Source: Stramonita haemastoma (taxonomy: Eukaryota; Mollusca; Gastropoda; Neogastropoda; Muricidae). Taken from it: 27,500 nt of DNA. Location: assembly GCA_030674155.1 (NCBI GenBank), contig CM060326.1, positions 19,827,669 to 19,855,168 of the forward strand, read 5' to 3'. Under the pieces are notes generated by a model. It was not told the DNA's origin and ran no database searches. It worked only from the letters and a program-made list of their open reading frames with translations. The position numbers and the translations under genes were made by a program. This document shows, one piece after another, positions 1 through 27,500 of the stretch (position 1 is its first letter; each line of letters starts with the position of its first letter).

Positions 1-9
1 CACACGCAC

Positions 10-13
<4 letters not shown>

Positions 14-83
<70 letters not shown>
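14..83. repeat. (CA)n microsatellite
   Basis: An uninterrupted CA array of about 35 units at the window start. Confidence 0.97.
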
Positions 84-86
<3 letters not shown>

Positions 87-492
87 AAAAATATGCATTG
101 CATATGTGATGGGACGATTTCAGTCAGTCATATTCTTTTTGACTGTCCCGTTTTAAAACAGTGTCTTCCCATCACACGTGAGAACTCTCTGGACAGCATT
201 TTAAGCAACTGTGTGTTGCTGTGTGAACTCACCTTATCGCTGAAGAAGAGTCCAATTGACAGTTTACTATAGTGTTTATGAACATGTTAGTAGCTTGTTT
301 AGAGACAGAGACTTTAATCTCGTGCTATTTCTTAATTTTCTAAAAAGTTCTGATTGATTGTTCAGGGTTTAGTGTTCATTTTTTGTGTTTTTACTTACTT
401 TTTGTTTCTACCATTGGTTAAAAGTTTTACTTTTTTGTTGTTGTTGTTGTTGTCTAATATCACTTATGTGAATAGACATTAAACTGAAGAAC

Positions 493-506
493 AACACACA
501 CACACA

Positions 507-565
<59 letters not shown>

Positions 566-618
566 CACACACAAAACACACACATGCGCACACACACACA
601 CACATACACACACACATA
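493..618. repeat. (CA)n microsatellite, interrupted
   Basis: CA array with CG, AAAACA and TA interruptions, which show it is older than the pure arrays nearby. It directly precedes the SINE copy at about 619. Confidence 0.95.
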
Positions 619-863
619 CTCGTCCTTCGGATGAGACTTTAAACCGAGGCCCCGTGTGCGAACGCACGCAGAACATCTTGCGCACACGTTAAATCCTGTT
701 CCGCTTTTCGTAAGAGTAGGCCATCGTGTGCCGGTGGGAACAGATGACAATATTTACAAAAACTGCATACACACGGGGACCGGATGAAAAAAAGCACATG
801 TTGCTTATTCTGTTATCCTCGATATAAAAGAATAAATAAATAAAAAAAAAAATAAATAAATAA

Positions 864-864
<1 letters not shown>
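619..864 (+). mobile_element. SINE-like element, copy A
   Basis: The body from GTCCTTCGGATGAGAC (622) to the tail GATATAAAAGAATAAAT followed by AATA repeats. It aligns along its whole length to 15717-15952 in the same orientation. The A-rich simple tail followed by a (CA)n array is typical of a retroposed element seeding a microsatellite. No tRNA-like promoter head is visible, so it is 5'-truncated or its head was replaced by the CA tract. Confidence 0.75.
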
Positions 865-865
<1 letters not shown>

Positions 866-942
<77 letters not shown>

Positions 943-953
943 AACACACACAC
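866..953. repeat. (CA)n microsatellite on the SINE tail
   Basis: CA array beginning at the end of the AATA tail of SINE copy A. Confidence 0.96.
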
Positions 954-994
954 TCTGCCTGATGCCTCATCCAGGAAGTTGATAATGCTCACTT

Positions 995-995
<1 letters not shown>

Positions 996-1069
<74 letters not shown>

Positions 1070-1090
1070 ACACACACACACACACACACA
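996..1090. repeat. (CA)n microsatellite
   Basis: A near-perfect CA array with one CC interruption near 1069. Confidence 0.97.
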
Positions 1091-1351
1091 GGGTTTTTCC
1101 ATTTACTTGTAAAATGATTCTGAGATTCTGCACAACTATTTTCTTCTTCACCTTACACTGAAATGAAATACTCAGAATCAAACTACCATGATCAAGCATT
1201 CTGACAAGAAAAAATAAAAAGAATAATAGTTTTGAGCATAAATGGCAAGTTATAAGCTTTGGTCAGTTCTGTTGTCGTGATCAGTGTCGTAGTTTTGTGT
1301 AATATGGGCCATGGTCAAGGTTTGGGACGTATATCACCTGGTGTGTTTCAG

Positions 1352-19236
<17,885 letters not shown>

Positions 19237-21130
19237 TTGTGAGGGCAGCTGACTTGCAGCAGCAGCAGCAGACGTCACCCACCTCTTCTTCCTCCTGCTG
19301 TCAATGAATGCGTCTTCATCCACCTGTGCGCTGCATACAATTTTGTTCTAGAGTGTCAAACGTTAAGAGCTAGAGGGGGAGTTTGTTCATTGAAGACCTG
19401 TTGTTCAGTTCTCCCGAGAGTTTTTGTTCTTCTGAATTCAAGATTTGGATTATTGTTATTGAGGACGGAGAAAATGGTGTTCATTCTAAAGGGTAAACTG
19501 TATTCTGGCTTCCAAGGGAGAGAAAAAGAAGAGAGAAAAACTGTGACAAACATGTTTGTTGCGAAAACCTATATAAGCTGACTGACTGAAGTTGTCTGCA
19601 AGAAAGCTGCTTTTCAATCACAGTACCTGGTAAAGACTGTTGTGTTTAATGTTCTGAAGCTGAACTAACACACAAAGTCTTATACTAAAAAAAAAAAAGT
19701 GTCACAACGGAGAATGCTGTAAATTATGGCTGAAGCATGTGATGATATGATTTGCTTGTCTCCACACTCCAAAAGCATGTCAAAGAACAAATTGCTCACG
19801 TTTGTAGCACAATATATTGGTTGTCTTTTTATGTCTGGTTTATTTTGCTTCTTTTTTTTTATCAAAGCATGTCACATTGTTTTTTTTTTGTTTTTTGTGC
19901 TATGTTTGGATTTTTATTACACTTTGTTTGAAACATTCAGATGGATTATGAGATATGAATAGAATTATACTGTGATTATGCTGTGTATAAGATGTTTTTG
20001 GTGAAGTATGTTCCATGTATATATCAAAAATCAAACAAACAGTATCTGGGGGTTTCTTGATGACTTGCAGAAATGAGGTCAGTGTGAGAAATTTGTTGGA
20101 GTGGCAACCACATCTTTTTTCATTTGTTTATTCAGCATGACGGAAGATGGTGATTTCATCTTTGATTTTTAGGATTAAGAAGGCACTTTTTTTGGGTGCT
20201 TGACCCTTTCCCTTGTCAAAATGGATGATCTGTTCTGTTAGATTTTACCTCGTCTGTATTGAGTCTGTTCCATTAGATTTTGAATCTTGTTGATTTCTTG
20301 AAGATGGTTTAAGGGTATATTTTTGGTGGTATCAAAAATGGGCAGAAAAAAAATCTGCCTTTTAGATTAGGATTTGTTGTGAGTTTATGTTCATAGATGG
20401 GGTATGCTAGCAGGAGAAAAGAGCCTGCGTACACAGAACAAACCTGATGGAAGTAGATGAAAGTTGGGTTTTGTTGGGTTTTTTTTTTATCATGAACAAT
20501 TATGTCACAGATTTTGGAGATGTGAATGGTTTTCACAGCAAGTCAGATGTGTTAGTGTCTTTGCAGCTACTTCAGATGGAGGGAACATTTTTACTAGCAT
20601 GTTCCTTGTCTTCAGAACTGTGATATATGATGACAGAGAAGGGTGGGAGGTCTTGAGGGTACAGGCTGTTTCAACTAAGCTAAATCATGTTTGATATCAA
20701 GGCTTTACCTTCAGTTTTGTTAAGAGATTGAAATGTTTTCCTAAAATTGAAAAGGAAAGTTTAAAAAACACACAAAAATAATGTGTTAAAGTTGTACATG
20801 AAGTTGTCTTTTATGTAATTGACAAACCTTTTCTTGATAATATTACGTGCTTTTAAAGACAAATACATGTTTGTAGGTATGAGCTCATTTCATTGTTGAT
20901 GTCACCATGACGTAGACCTGTGTAATGCATAACCTGTAAAGTCTTGATGATTATGATCAAAACTGTTTTTAGTTATATTTGAAGGAGGTTCAGTGAAATG
21001 TAAAGCTTTGGTGTTAGTTGCTCTTGCTTAGTGATATTTGTGCCAGTTTTGCTTACAGTCTGCTAACTGTCCTTTGATATCAAACTCTGCGTTCTTCTAT
21101 ATTCCAATAAAATGCTTCTTTTTTTTTAAT
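19237..21130 (+). other. FRY: Furry 3'UTR to proximal poly(A) site
   Basis: It starts after the TAG stop. The sequence is AT-rich, with stops in all frames and no credible ORF. It ends just past AATAAA at 21106-21111, which is followed within about 30 bases by a T run and a GT-rich stretch (gattgtgcttgtggtt), the layout of a cleavage and polyadenylation site. The exact cleavage position is estimated. Confidence 0.6.
21106..21111 (+). promoter_or_regulatory. Candidate polyadenylation signal AATAAA (proximal)
   Basis: This canonical hexamer lies 1.87 kb after the stop codon and is followed by T-rich and GT-rich DNA. It is the best-placed signal in the 3' flank. Confidence 0.6.
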
Positions 21131-21582
21131 CTGATTGTGCTTGTGGTTATTTTTAACTGTTTACTCATGAATTTTGGAAGTAGTTGGTACATTAATGTAC
21201 AGAATATACTGTATGTGTCTCTCTTCTTTGTTGTGCAAGTTCAGTTTTGTTTGTTTAATTAAAATGTAGGGAATGGTAGGAAAGTAAACATGAAGCTACT
21301 GTGAATTGCTGGTTCGAGATGTTTGGTAATTCAGTCTCATAAGCAATATACTGAAGCTTCCATTGGTTACAATTATCTGCGTGATTTTAGCTCTGGAAAA
21401 TTAATGTTTAACATGCCAATTTTTTGTGTGTTTGTTGTAACAACTTTTATCCAACAACCGAGTACAAAAGCACAAGTCCTTTATCATAGTACAGCAGGGG
21501 AAGAACATCAAACTGTGCCATTTTTACCTTTTGACAGATTGTTTTTATTTTGGATGTAGTAAGAGTTGTGGCTTATTATGTT

Positions 21583-21753
21583 AGTTATTACTGAAGGAGG
21601 ATTTCATTTGACTTTTTCCCTAAGTCTGTGAAGAAGTCAGTCATTACTAAAGGTGGACTTCACTTGACTTCTTGACTTTTTCTCTAAGTCCTTGAAGATG
21701 TCAGTTATTACAAAAGGTAGACTTTACTTGACTTTTTTCCCTAAGTCCTCTAG
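21583..21753 (+). repeat. Tandem repeat, 3 diverged copies of 52-64 bp
   Basis: Units begin agttattactgaagg (21583), agtcattactaaagg (21639) and agttattacaaaagg (21703), each continuing with cttgactttttccctaagtc-like sequence. The middle copy has an internal duplication of cttgactt. Confidence 0.87.
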
Positions 21754-24324
21754 GATTCATTGCAGCACTGACTTGGATTGTTCAGGCAGTGTGTCATGAG
21801 CAAGCTCAACCCTGTAGAGCCCATCCCTCTGCAGGTCAAATGTTGGTTAAATTCATAGGTAAATAGGTTTTTGTTCTATTAAATGGTTGCTTCATGTGGT
21901 TGTTTGCTTTTACGTTTACCCATTCCTCTAAAATATTTCATCTTGTTGTTATTTCTGTACAATTTATAGAAGATTATAATAACGTAAAAAGCTTTGAGTG
22001 TGTGTGAGTTTATGTACCATATGTTCTTTTATTATTTTGCTGTTTTCTTCTTGTTTCTTTGAATCTCCAAAAGTTTTGTCTTCCACAATTGTACAGCAAA
22101 TAATGTCAAAGAAGAAAACTGAGGAATTCTGTTTGTAAAGTACATGAATGATAAGCATAACTTCATTACATGGACTCTGTTGTTGTTTAAGTTTGGTTTG
22201 GTTGTTTTGTTTAAGCAAGTTTTGTGCATAACTTTTTTTTTTTTTCGAGGGTAGACACTGTGATGAATGTGCCAGAAAGAAATGCTTTAATCACTACAAA
22301 TATATGTCTTCCTGGACAATGTATATATATCTCAATATACAAAGAAAATCCACTTGCTATTTTTTTGTCTTCACGACCAATAATTATCTACAGTTTTTGT
22401 TACATCATAAAAATTGCATCACATTGTTTATCGTGTCCATCATGGGATATAGAAAGAGACCTGACTTTTGTTGGCATTTTTTAAAGTGGAAGAAGGGTGG
22501 GATGTAGACTATAAGCTGATATGATGTGTATGATTTCACATAGAACCTGCAATAGGGCACTGCAGAATGTGACATTGAAACCCCCTTCTGTGTCTGTAGC
22601 CATAGAAGATTACATGTAGGTATTAGGGAGTCATTCTTTACATCACGCTCTCTTTTTCACATCATTCTTTTTATAGTTTCATTATCACCTGTCTGTTCAT
22701 TATTCATATTATCCATATGCCTTTTCAATTTTTTTTTTTAGCCCTTACAATATAGAGTATATATGAAATGGGAGAAATATGAAATGGGAGAAATGTGCAG
22801 AAATCTAACAGTAGGGTTCATAGCTGGGTTTCTTGTGAATTTAAATAATTATATAAAAAGGAGGACATGTGCCAGAGCTGAAAGTCTGTTCATGAAGAAG
22901 ACAATTCATACCAAAAAAAAGAGAGAAAAGAAAAAGACAATTTACAACAGATTTTCTTTTTTATATATTACAAAAAGTGATCAGTCAGTAAAAAAAAAAA
23001 GATGTTCTATTTTCCATATGAGAGCATTAAGTACAAACATGAACTACAATAAATATGTCAAGAAAAAAGTAAGGAAAAGAAGTGAACAGCTCTATCTACC
23101 CCCCCCCCCCCAAAAAAAAAAAAGTTGAAAAAAGAAAGAAAAAAACAATTTGGGAGAGGGGGGGGGATTTTTAAAGAAAATAGTAGTAATGAAATGAATT
23201 GCTTATACAAAAACCATAGCATTGGAGGATGAAGTATAAATGATAGGAACAGTAGATTTTATATCCAAAGAAGGAAAAAAGATAGAAGGAGAGAAAATAA
23301 ATCTTGTAAGCAGTTGTCACTGGAAATTGAGGCAGACTGATTAAAAGAGAGAATTATACATTTTCTTCTTACTTACTTTCTGACGCAGATCTGGTGAGCC
23401 ATATTTAATTAGGAGTAACATTGATCAGATTTACAACTGTTTCTATAACTTTTACCTTCCAGTACATCTCAATATGTCAATTTCACTTCATAAAAATTGT
23501 AACATTTTAAACTTCTCTATCCTATAAGTTGGAATGCGACTACCTCCATGGTGGGAAAAAATAGTCACATAGAAAATTACACCATTAGCAGGCTCTAGCC
23601 AAGGAACGAGAAAAAGAAACTATGGAATCACAAATTTGTTTATCCTAACTTCAATTTCTCCTCTGTATCAGAAAAGTGTCGTCACGCACATGTGTGCACT
23701 CTTCCCATGTTGTGAATCTCTTCAAATCATGCGTTGATTGTCATCTTACCCATGCCCTCAGCATTAAACCTAGATGTCCTCTCATGTTTGTGAAAAGGAT
23801 GGAATTTGTGTACCTTGATTGGTAAACTTATCATTTAAATATTGTATATTGCTAGTGAAATGTAAGCTATGAACTCTGTTTTGGATTTGGGCTTCTTGTT
23901 GTTGTTTTTTTTGGGGGGGGGGGTTCATTTTTAGTTGAGAATCAGCCCAGATTTATGGCTGATATACATATAATTATGTGACAGATTGACATTTTATATG
24001 ATTGAGTGCTACTGCAGTAATAACTACTATGCTAGTAACACATTTTCATTAGTATGTAGTCACTTTTTGCCCTCACTCATATCCATTTTTTAAGGCAGTC
24101 ACCTTCATTTCCACCCCCCACACCCCTCTCCCCCCAAAAAAAAAATTGCCATAATTTTTCTCACATTTTCCGACATATGTATGTATAACATCATTCATGT
24201 GCCCTGAGGAGTTTTTCCTTCTTGACAGCCATACAAAATGTTGAATATATTTTCTGTGAACGTGAATTTCGGTCTTTCGAACTTGTTAGTGTATGATGAT
24301 AAATGCAAAAAGTGCAGAATCAGA

Positions 24325-24330
24325 AATAAA
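24325..24330 (+). promoter_or_regulatory. Candidate distal polyadenylation signal AATAAA
   Basis: The hexamer is followed about 25 bases on by ctgtgtggcg, a GT-rich element. It would give a 3'UTR of about 5.1 kb. It cannot be told from chance in AT-rich DNA without transcript ends. Confidence 0.3.
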
Positions 24331-25291
24331 AAAATTTTAAGTAAAAATAACTGTGTGGCGAGGTTCTTTCCAATTCAAAATGTTTGGATTTTTCGTTAAA
24401 GTTGTTGTTGCGCCTGACATTGTTGATGTATACAGATTGTGTGTATTACAGATACACACTTAAATAACAAATGCATACTGCTGGATACAGAAGTAATATG
24501 TTTACAGGGGTTTTAGGGAGGAGAAAAAAATGAGATTGTGTAAGCCCTTGTCAGGACTGAATAGAATGTGCTCCATTTTCTGTTCCTTACACCTGAATGA
24601 CTCCAGGATTGGTTGAGTGATTCATACTGGTTTTGGGGTAGGATGGTCTGATCTACTTGTGTTTTTGTTTGTTTGTTGGGTTTTGGATTTGTCATCAACT
24701 TTTCTCCAGTTACTAGGTAATCGTAGTTAGGTCTGTGTAGTCAGCTGAGCTGTACACAAAGAACACAACATCAAGAAAAATGATAACAACATAATGATGA
24801 TAATGATGATGAGATAACAGTAATAATAATAAGAATAGCAATAATTATAATGATAATAATAATTATAATGAAGATATCCTTGTGAATCAGTGTTTGCTTG
24901 TAAAAAATGTAGATAGGCCTTCTTATGTTGCTCATAAAATAAAAATGGGCATAAAGCAAACCATGCAGATATCACTTTACAAATGTAACTTGTGCCATCA
25001 TCGTCCTCTCAGTGACTCAGGTAAGGCATACACTGAGGCTTCGGTCTGCATTGTGAAGGAAAAGGAATTACAGTATTACAAAGATTACAGAGACAGTGTA
25101 TGTATAGAATATAAGTTTGCGTACATATGTCCATACTTTTGTTGCTCTGTCATGGAATGTTTTGTGGCATTTTTGATACATCTTTTTAGTCATTAATTTT
25201 TTGTTATGGATTTGTTCTCAATAAGTTATTACTTCTTCCTGCTGCTTCAGTGTGGTCTTTCCATTAAGGTATGCATTGTTCCACTTTGTGC

Positions 25292-25297
25292 AATAAA
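25292..25297 (+). promoter_or_regulatory. Candidate distal polyadenylation signal AATAAA before a GT tract
   Basis: The hexamer is followed by T-rich DNA and then a (GT/GC)n tract at about 25325-25380. It would mark the furthest plausible end of the Furry transcript before the convergent minus-strand features. Confidence 0.3.
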
Positions 25298-25324
25298 TCA
25301 GAAAATGTTGCATTTGTTATTGTC

Positions 25325-25380
25325 ATGTGTGTGTGCGTGCGTGCATGTGTTGCGTGTGTGCGTGCGTGCATGTGTGTGTG
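25325..25380. repeat. (GT/GCGT)n microsatellite
   Basis: Short interrupted GT and GCGT array followed by a T run. Confidence 0.9.
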
Positions 25381-25561
25381 ATTTTTTTTTTTATGATACA
25401 TGCATGTTATTTAAGGCATGGCATTTTATACACACAATACGCTCATAGCAAGCAAAAGCAAATCAATGGATGATACATAGTGTCTTGGAAACCTTTTTTA
25501 ATCCATCTAACAATTTATCAAATATTTTTTCAAAATAAAACAAGCAAGCATTTTCCATTTA

Positions 25562-25680
25562 TTGGATGACTTACTTAGTGTAGGCTTGTGTGTTAGGTCA
25601 CAGGTTCGAATCCCATAAGAGTCATAGGAATTTTTCGGGCTGGAGCCAGCTCCTACCCGAGTGAGTGTACTGACATCATT
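25562..25680 (+). mobile_element. Degenerate tRNA-derived SINE fragment
   Basis: 25601-25613 carries a perfect B-box, GGTTCGAATCC, in agtcacaggttcgaatcccat-like context. The A box upstream is degenerate and there is no cloverleaf, so it is not a tRNA gene. The following ggctggagccagctcctacc is a short inverted pair typical of SINE bodies. Confidence 0.55.
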
Positions 25681-26280
25681 AGTATTACCAAGCAGTTTTC
25701 TCAAGTTATGCGCATATCAGCACCAAATTCTTCACACAGATTTGATAGTGACATTTATGACACTTGCACATGCCCACTTTCCATAAATCTGATGATCAAA
25801 TGATCTGGTATAGCTCTGCATAGGTTAAAAAGCCTTCCTTTGTGGTAACTTAATCTACAGTGAGTTAAGGAGTGCTTGAGGGTTCTAAAGGCATTTGAGT
25901 ACATCTGTATACTGTCAGTGAATTAAGAACACTTCAGATAAACACACACACACACAACACACTGTAATAACAAAAATTGGAAAACATTTTTTTTTCGTTC
26001 ATTTTTCACAAAAGTTTAATGGCAAAGGCACATGACAATTTCTCAAAATTAGTGCTGACAGAATTTTGAAAAGAGTCTACCCAAATATATTTTTTCAGTG
26101 CTCTTCAACATACCTATAAAAACTGAAAAATGTGCCTTTATTGAAAAAACATCAAAAGATAACAGCCCCCTCCCCACCCAAAAAAGACCTCCTGATTACT
26201 ATTTTGTACGATATTTGTATGGAATACAGTTTGTTACAACGGCTACATCAAATGGTGGAATACCCCGTTTTACAGCAGTA

Positions 26281-26316
26281 ATACCACTCTTTTTCACTGA
26301 AAGAAAGAGTGGTGTT
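26281..26316. repeat. Hairpin-forming inverted repeat
   Basis: ACCACTCTTT (26283-26292) and AAAGAGTGGT (26304-26313) form a perfect 10-bp stem with an 11-base loop. Confidence 0.7.
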
Positions 26317-26415
26317 TCAAAATGAAAACTAGAAGAACAACTTAAGTGTCAAGAAGAACAACACAACCATACTACCAAAAATCCCCAACATTTCAGATTT
26401 CTGATTTCAGCACGT

Positions 26416-26421
26416 TTTATT
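26416..26421 (-). promoter_or_regulatory. Candidate polyadenylation signal AATAAA on minus strand
   Basis: Minus-strand context is gtgAATAAAacgtgctg. It is positioned to end a transcript carrying the putative exon at 26893-26934 and would make that gene convergent with Furry. Confidence 0.3.
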
Positions 26422-26580
26422 CACATAAATCAACTCTAAACTCCCCTCTCTTTCTCTCTTCCTCTCTTGCTTTCACATAGGTTATTTAATGCATATTTAT
26501 TTAAGAAGTCTATCGATACAAACAATTTAATTCAGCCAAGAAGTCTAAACCAATATCCAAAATGTAAGCATATACAGTGC

Positions 26581-26608
26581 GCACACACACACACACACAC
26601 ACACGTAT

Positions 26609-26649
<41 letters not shown>

Positions 26650-26653
26650 ACAC
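26581..26653. repeat. (CA)n microsatellite, interrupted
   Basis: Two CA blocks separated by cgtatg, ending in cgtgcgcacaca. Confidence 0.95.
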
Positions 26654-26892
26654 AATCACAAAATGAAAGATCTACATATTTCAACGTTATTTCAAATGCA
26701 GGTTCACAATGTACAGAAGATCTATAAATTTAAACAGCACACCTATCATTTTCTCAAATCCACACACATACATGTACAAAAGTAACATTACTAACAATGC
26801 ACTGCATTCATTAGCTGGTAGGTCAAATCCAAATACATGACTGGTCAGTGGCTTCCAAAGCTCCTGAGATGTAATCTTTCTTCTCTCTAACT

Positions 26893-26934
26893 TTAGTATC
26901 CTTTACGGCCACGGAATCGCTGCCGCATGTCCAG
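26893..26934 (-). CDS. Possible terminal coding exon of a convergent gene (13 residues, basic end)
   Basis: On the minus strand, ttttcag (just above 26934) is followed by 13 codons reading LDMRQRFRGRKGY and then TAA at 26893-26895. The patch is locally GC-rich and uses codons like the Furry exons, unlike the AT-rich surroundings. An AATAAA on the same strand (26416-26421) lies about 470 bases downstream, which would make a compact 3'UTR. I do not recognise the protein; a basic RGRKGY end suits many nucleic-acid-binding proteins. The rest of the gene would lie beyond 27500 or in exons I cannot see. Confidence 0.35.
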   Translation of the reverse strand: MDMRQRFRGRKGY

Positions 26935-27017
26935 CTGAAAACCAATGGCACATATACATTATATAATGTCTATATATATTCAGACATTCATACACATGTT
27001 GTCTTAAAGGCAGACTG

Positions 27018-27020
<3 letters not shown>

Positions 27021-27059
<39 letters not shown>
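27021..27059. repeat. (GA)n microsatellite
   Basis: About 19 GA units followed by a duplicated actcgaa. Confidence 0.95.
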
Positions 27060-27062
<3 letters not shown>

Positions 27063-27319
27063 TCGAAACTCGAATATTTTAATGAGGGTAATTGGATAAG
27101 CTTGGACAAGCTTCTTTACACCAACAACAACAACCTCCCCCCCCAAAAAAAAACAACAACAACAACAACAAAAACCACACACACACACAAAAAACAAACA
27201 ACCAACAATAGAAAAGATAAATAAACAAGCCAAACAAACGTAGTGGAATCAGCAAGTTGATAAACAAATCAAGGACACCATAACAAAAGCAATTACGTAG
27301 TTATTTACATAACCACTCA

Positions 27320-27380
27320 AGAGAGACAGAGACAGAGAGAGACAGAGAGAGAAAGAGAGAGAGAGTGGTGTGTGTGTGTA
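27320..27380. repeat. (GA)n/(GT)n microsatellite
   Basis: GAGACA and GA units followed by a short GT run. Confidence 0.92.
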
Positions 27381-27500
27381 AGAGATGTGATGGACACAAT
27401 GTTGGTTGACTTTGGTGCCAAATAATATTTCCTCCATAATCTAGTTATTTATTGCTGTTTGATTATAAATACAAATCAAACTTCTTTTGAAAAGGCTGTT

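Larger units (their letters stand above)
1..1351 (+). other. Upstream intron, 3' part, microsatellite-rich
   Basis: No coding sequence is supported before the acceptor at 1351. The stretch is four (CA)n arrays, one SINE copy with an AATA-type tail, and plain AT-rich DNA at about 84-490 and 1091-1346. The phase of the following exon shows that at least one earlier coding exon exists outside the window. Confidence 0.7.
21131..26415. other. 3' flank with no recognised gene
   Basis: AT-rich DNA with many stops. The short open frames have no family resemblance. It contains the three-copy repeat at 21583, possible distal poly(A) signals at 24325 and 25292, a dispersed-repeat candidate near 23515-23680, a GT tract, a SINE fragment and a hairpin. 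Part of it may be the long 3'UTR of Furry. Confidence 0.6.

Noticed and set aside
1..1090. CRISPR-like array of regular repeats
   Set aside because: These are pure CA microsatellites with no spacers, in eukaryotic intron DNA.
25562..25640. Functional tRNA gene around GGTTCGAATCC
   Set aside because: Only the T-arm box is intact. No acceptor stem, anticodon arm or proper A box can be drawn, so it is called a SINE fragment.

Overview
This is a stretch of animal nuclear DNA. Short GC-richer coding exons sit in AT-rich introns, are joined by GT-AG splice sites, and are surrounded by very dense dinucleotide microsatellites and SINE-like repeats. The microsatellite load, the intron sizes and a SINE family carrying a TTCGGATGAGAC block suggest an invertebrate, most likely a mollusc (a gastropod would fit). 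That placement is an inference, because nothing in the window names the species.

The one clear gene lies on the plus strand. Twelve exons between 1352 and 19236 join in a single continuous frame to give 536 residues and a stop codon. I read it as the C-terminal part of a Furry-family protein (FRY/FRYL), the giant HEAT/Armadillo-type scaffold that works with NDR/Tricornered kinases in cell morphogenesis. The N-terminal majority of the protein lies upstream of the window. Exons 1-3 encode an acidic, serine-rich, probably disordered linker. Exons 4-11 encode the conserved helical C-terminal region. Exon 12 ends in an Ala/Gly-rich tail. The 3'UTR probably reaches the AATAAA at 21106, with possible later sites.

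Intron 5 (13948-14417) is the most notable structure. It begins with a perfect ATATCCTTT, has a CCCTTAAC branch-site-like element 10 nt from its end, and keeps the reading frame only when it ends in AC. This is a minor-spliceosome (U12-type) AT-AC intron. Other splice oddities are a duplicated CAGGTGACAG acceptor at exon 10, a tandem donor at the end of the same exon, and (GT)n tracts running straight into the acceptors of exons 4 and 7.

Region by region: 1-1351 is intron with four (CA)n tracts and one SINE. Intron 1 (1447-9985) holds a 51-bp minisatellite, homopolymer tracts and a minus-strand tRNA-headed SINE. 9986-19236 carries exons 2-12 with introns full of microsatellites. 19237 to about 21130 is 3'UTR. 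21131-26415 is mostly featureless AT-rich DNA with a few repeats. At 26893-26934 there is a possible terminal coding exon of a convergent minus-strand gene, with an AATAAA at 26416-26421 on that strand. I found no sign of a novel operon-like or defence system. The noteworthy content is splicing architecture and repeat biology.
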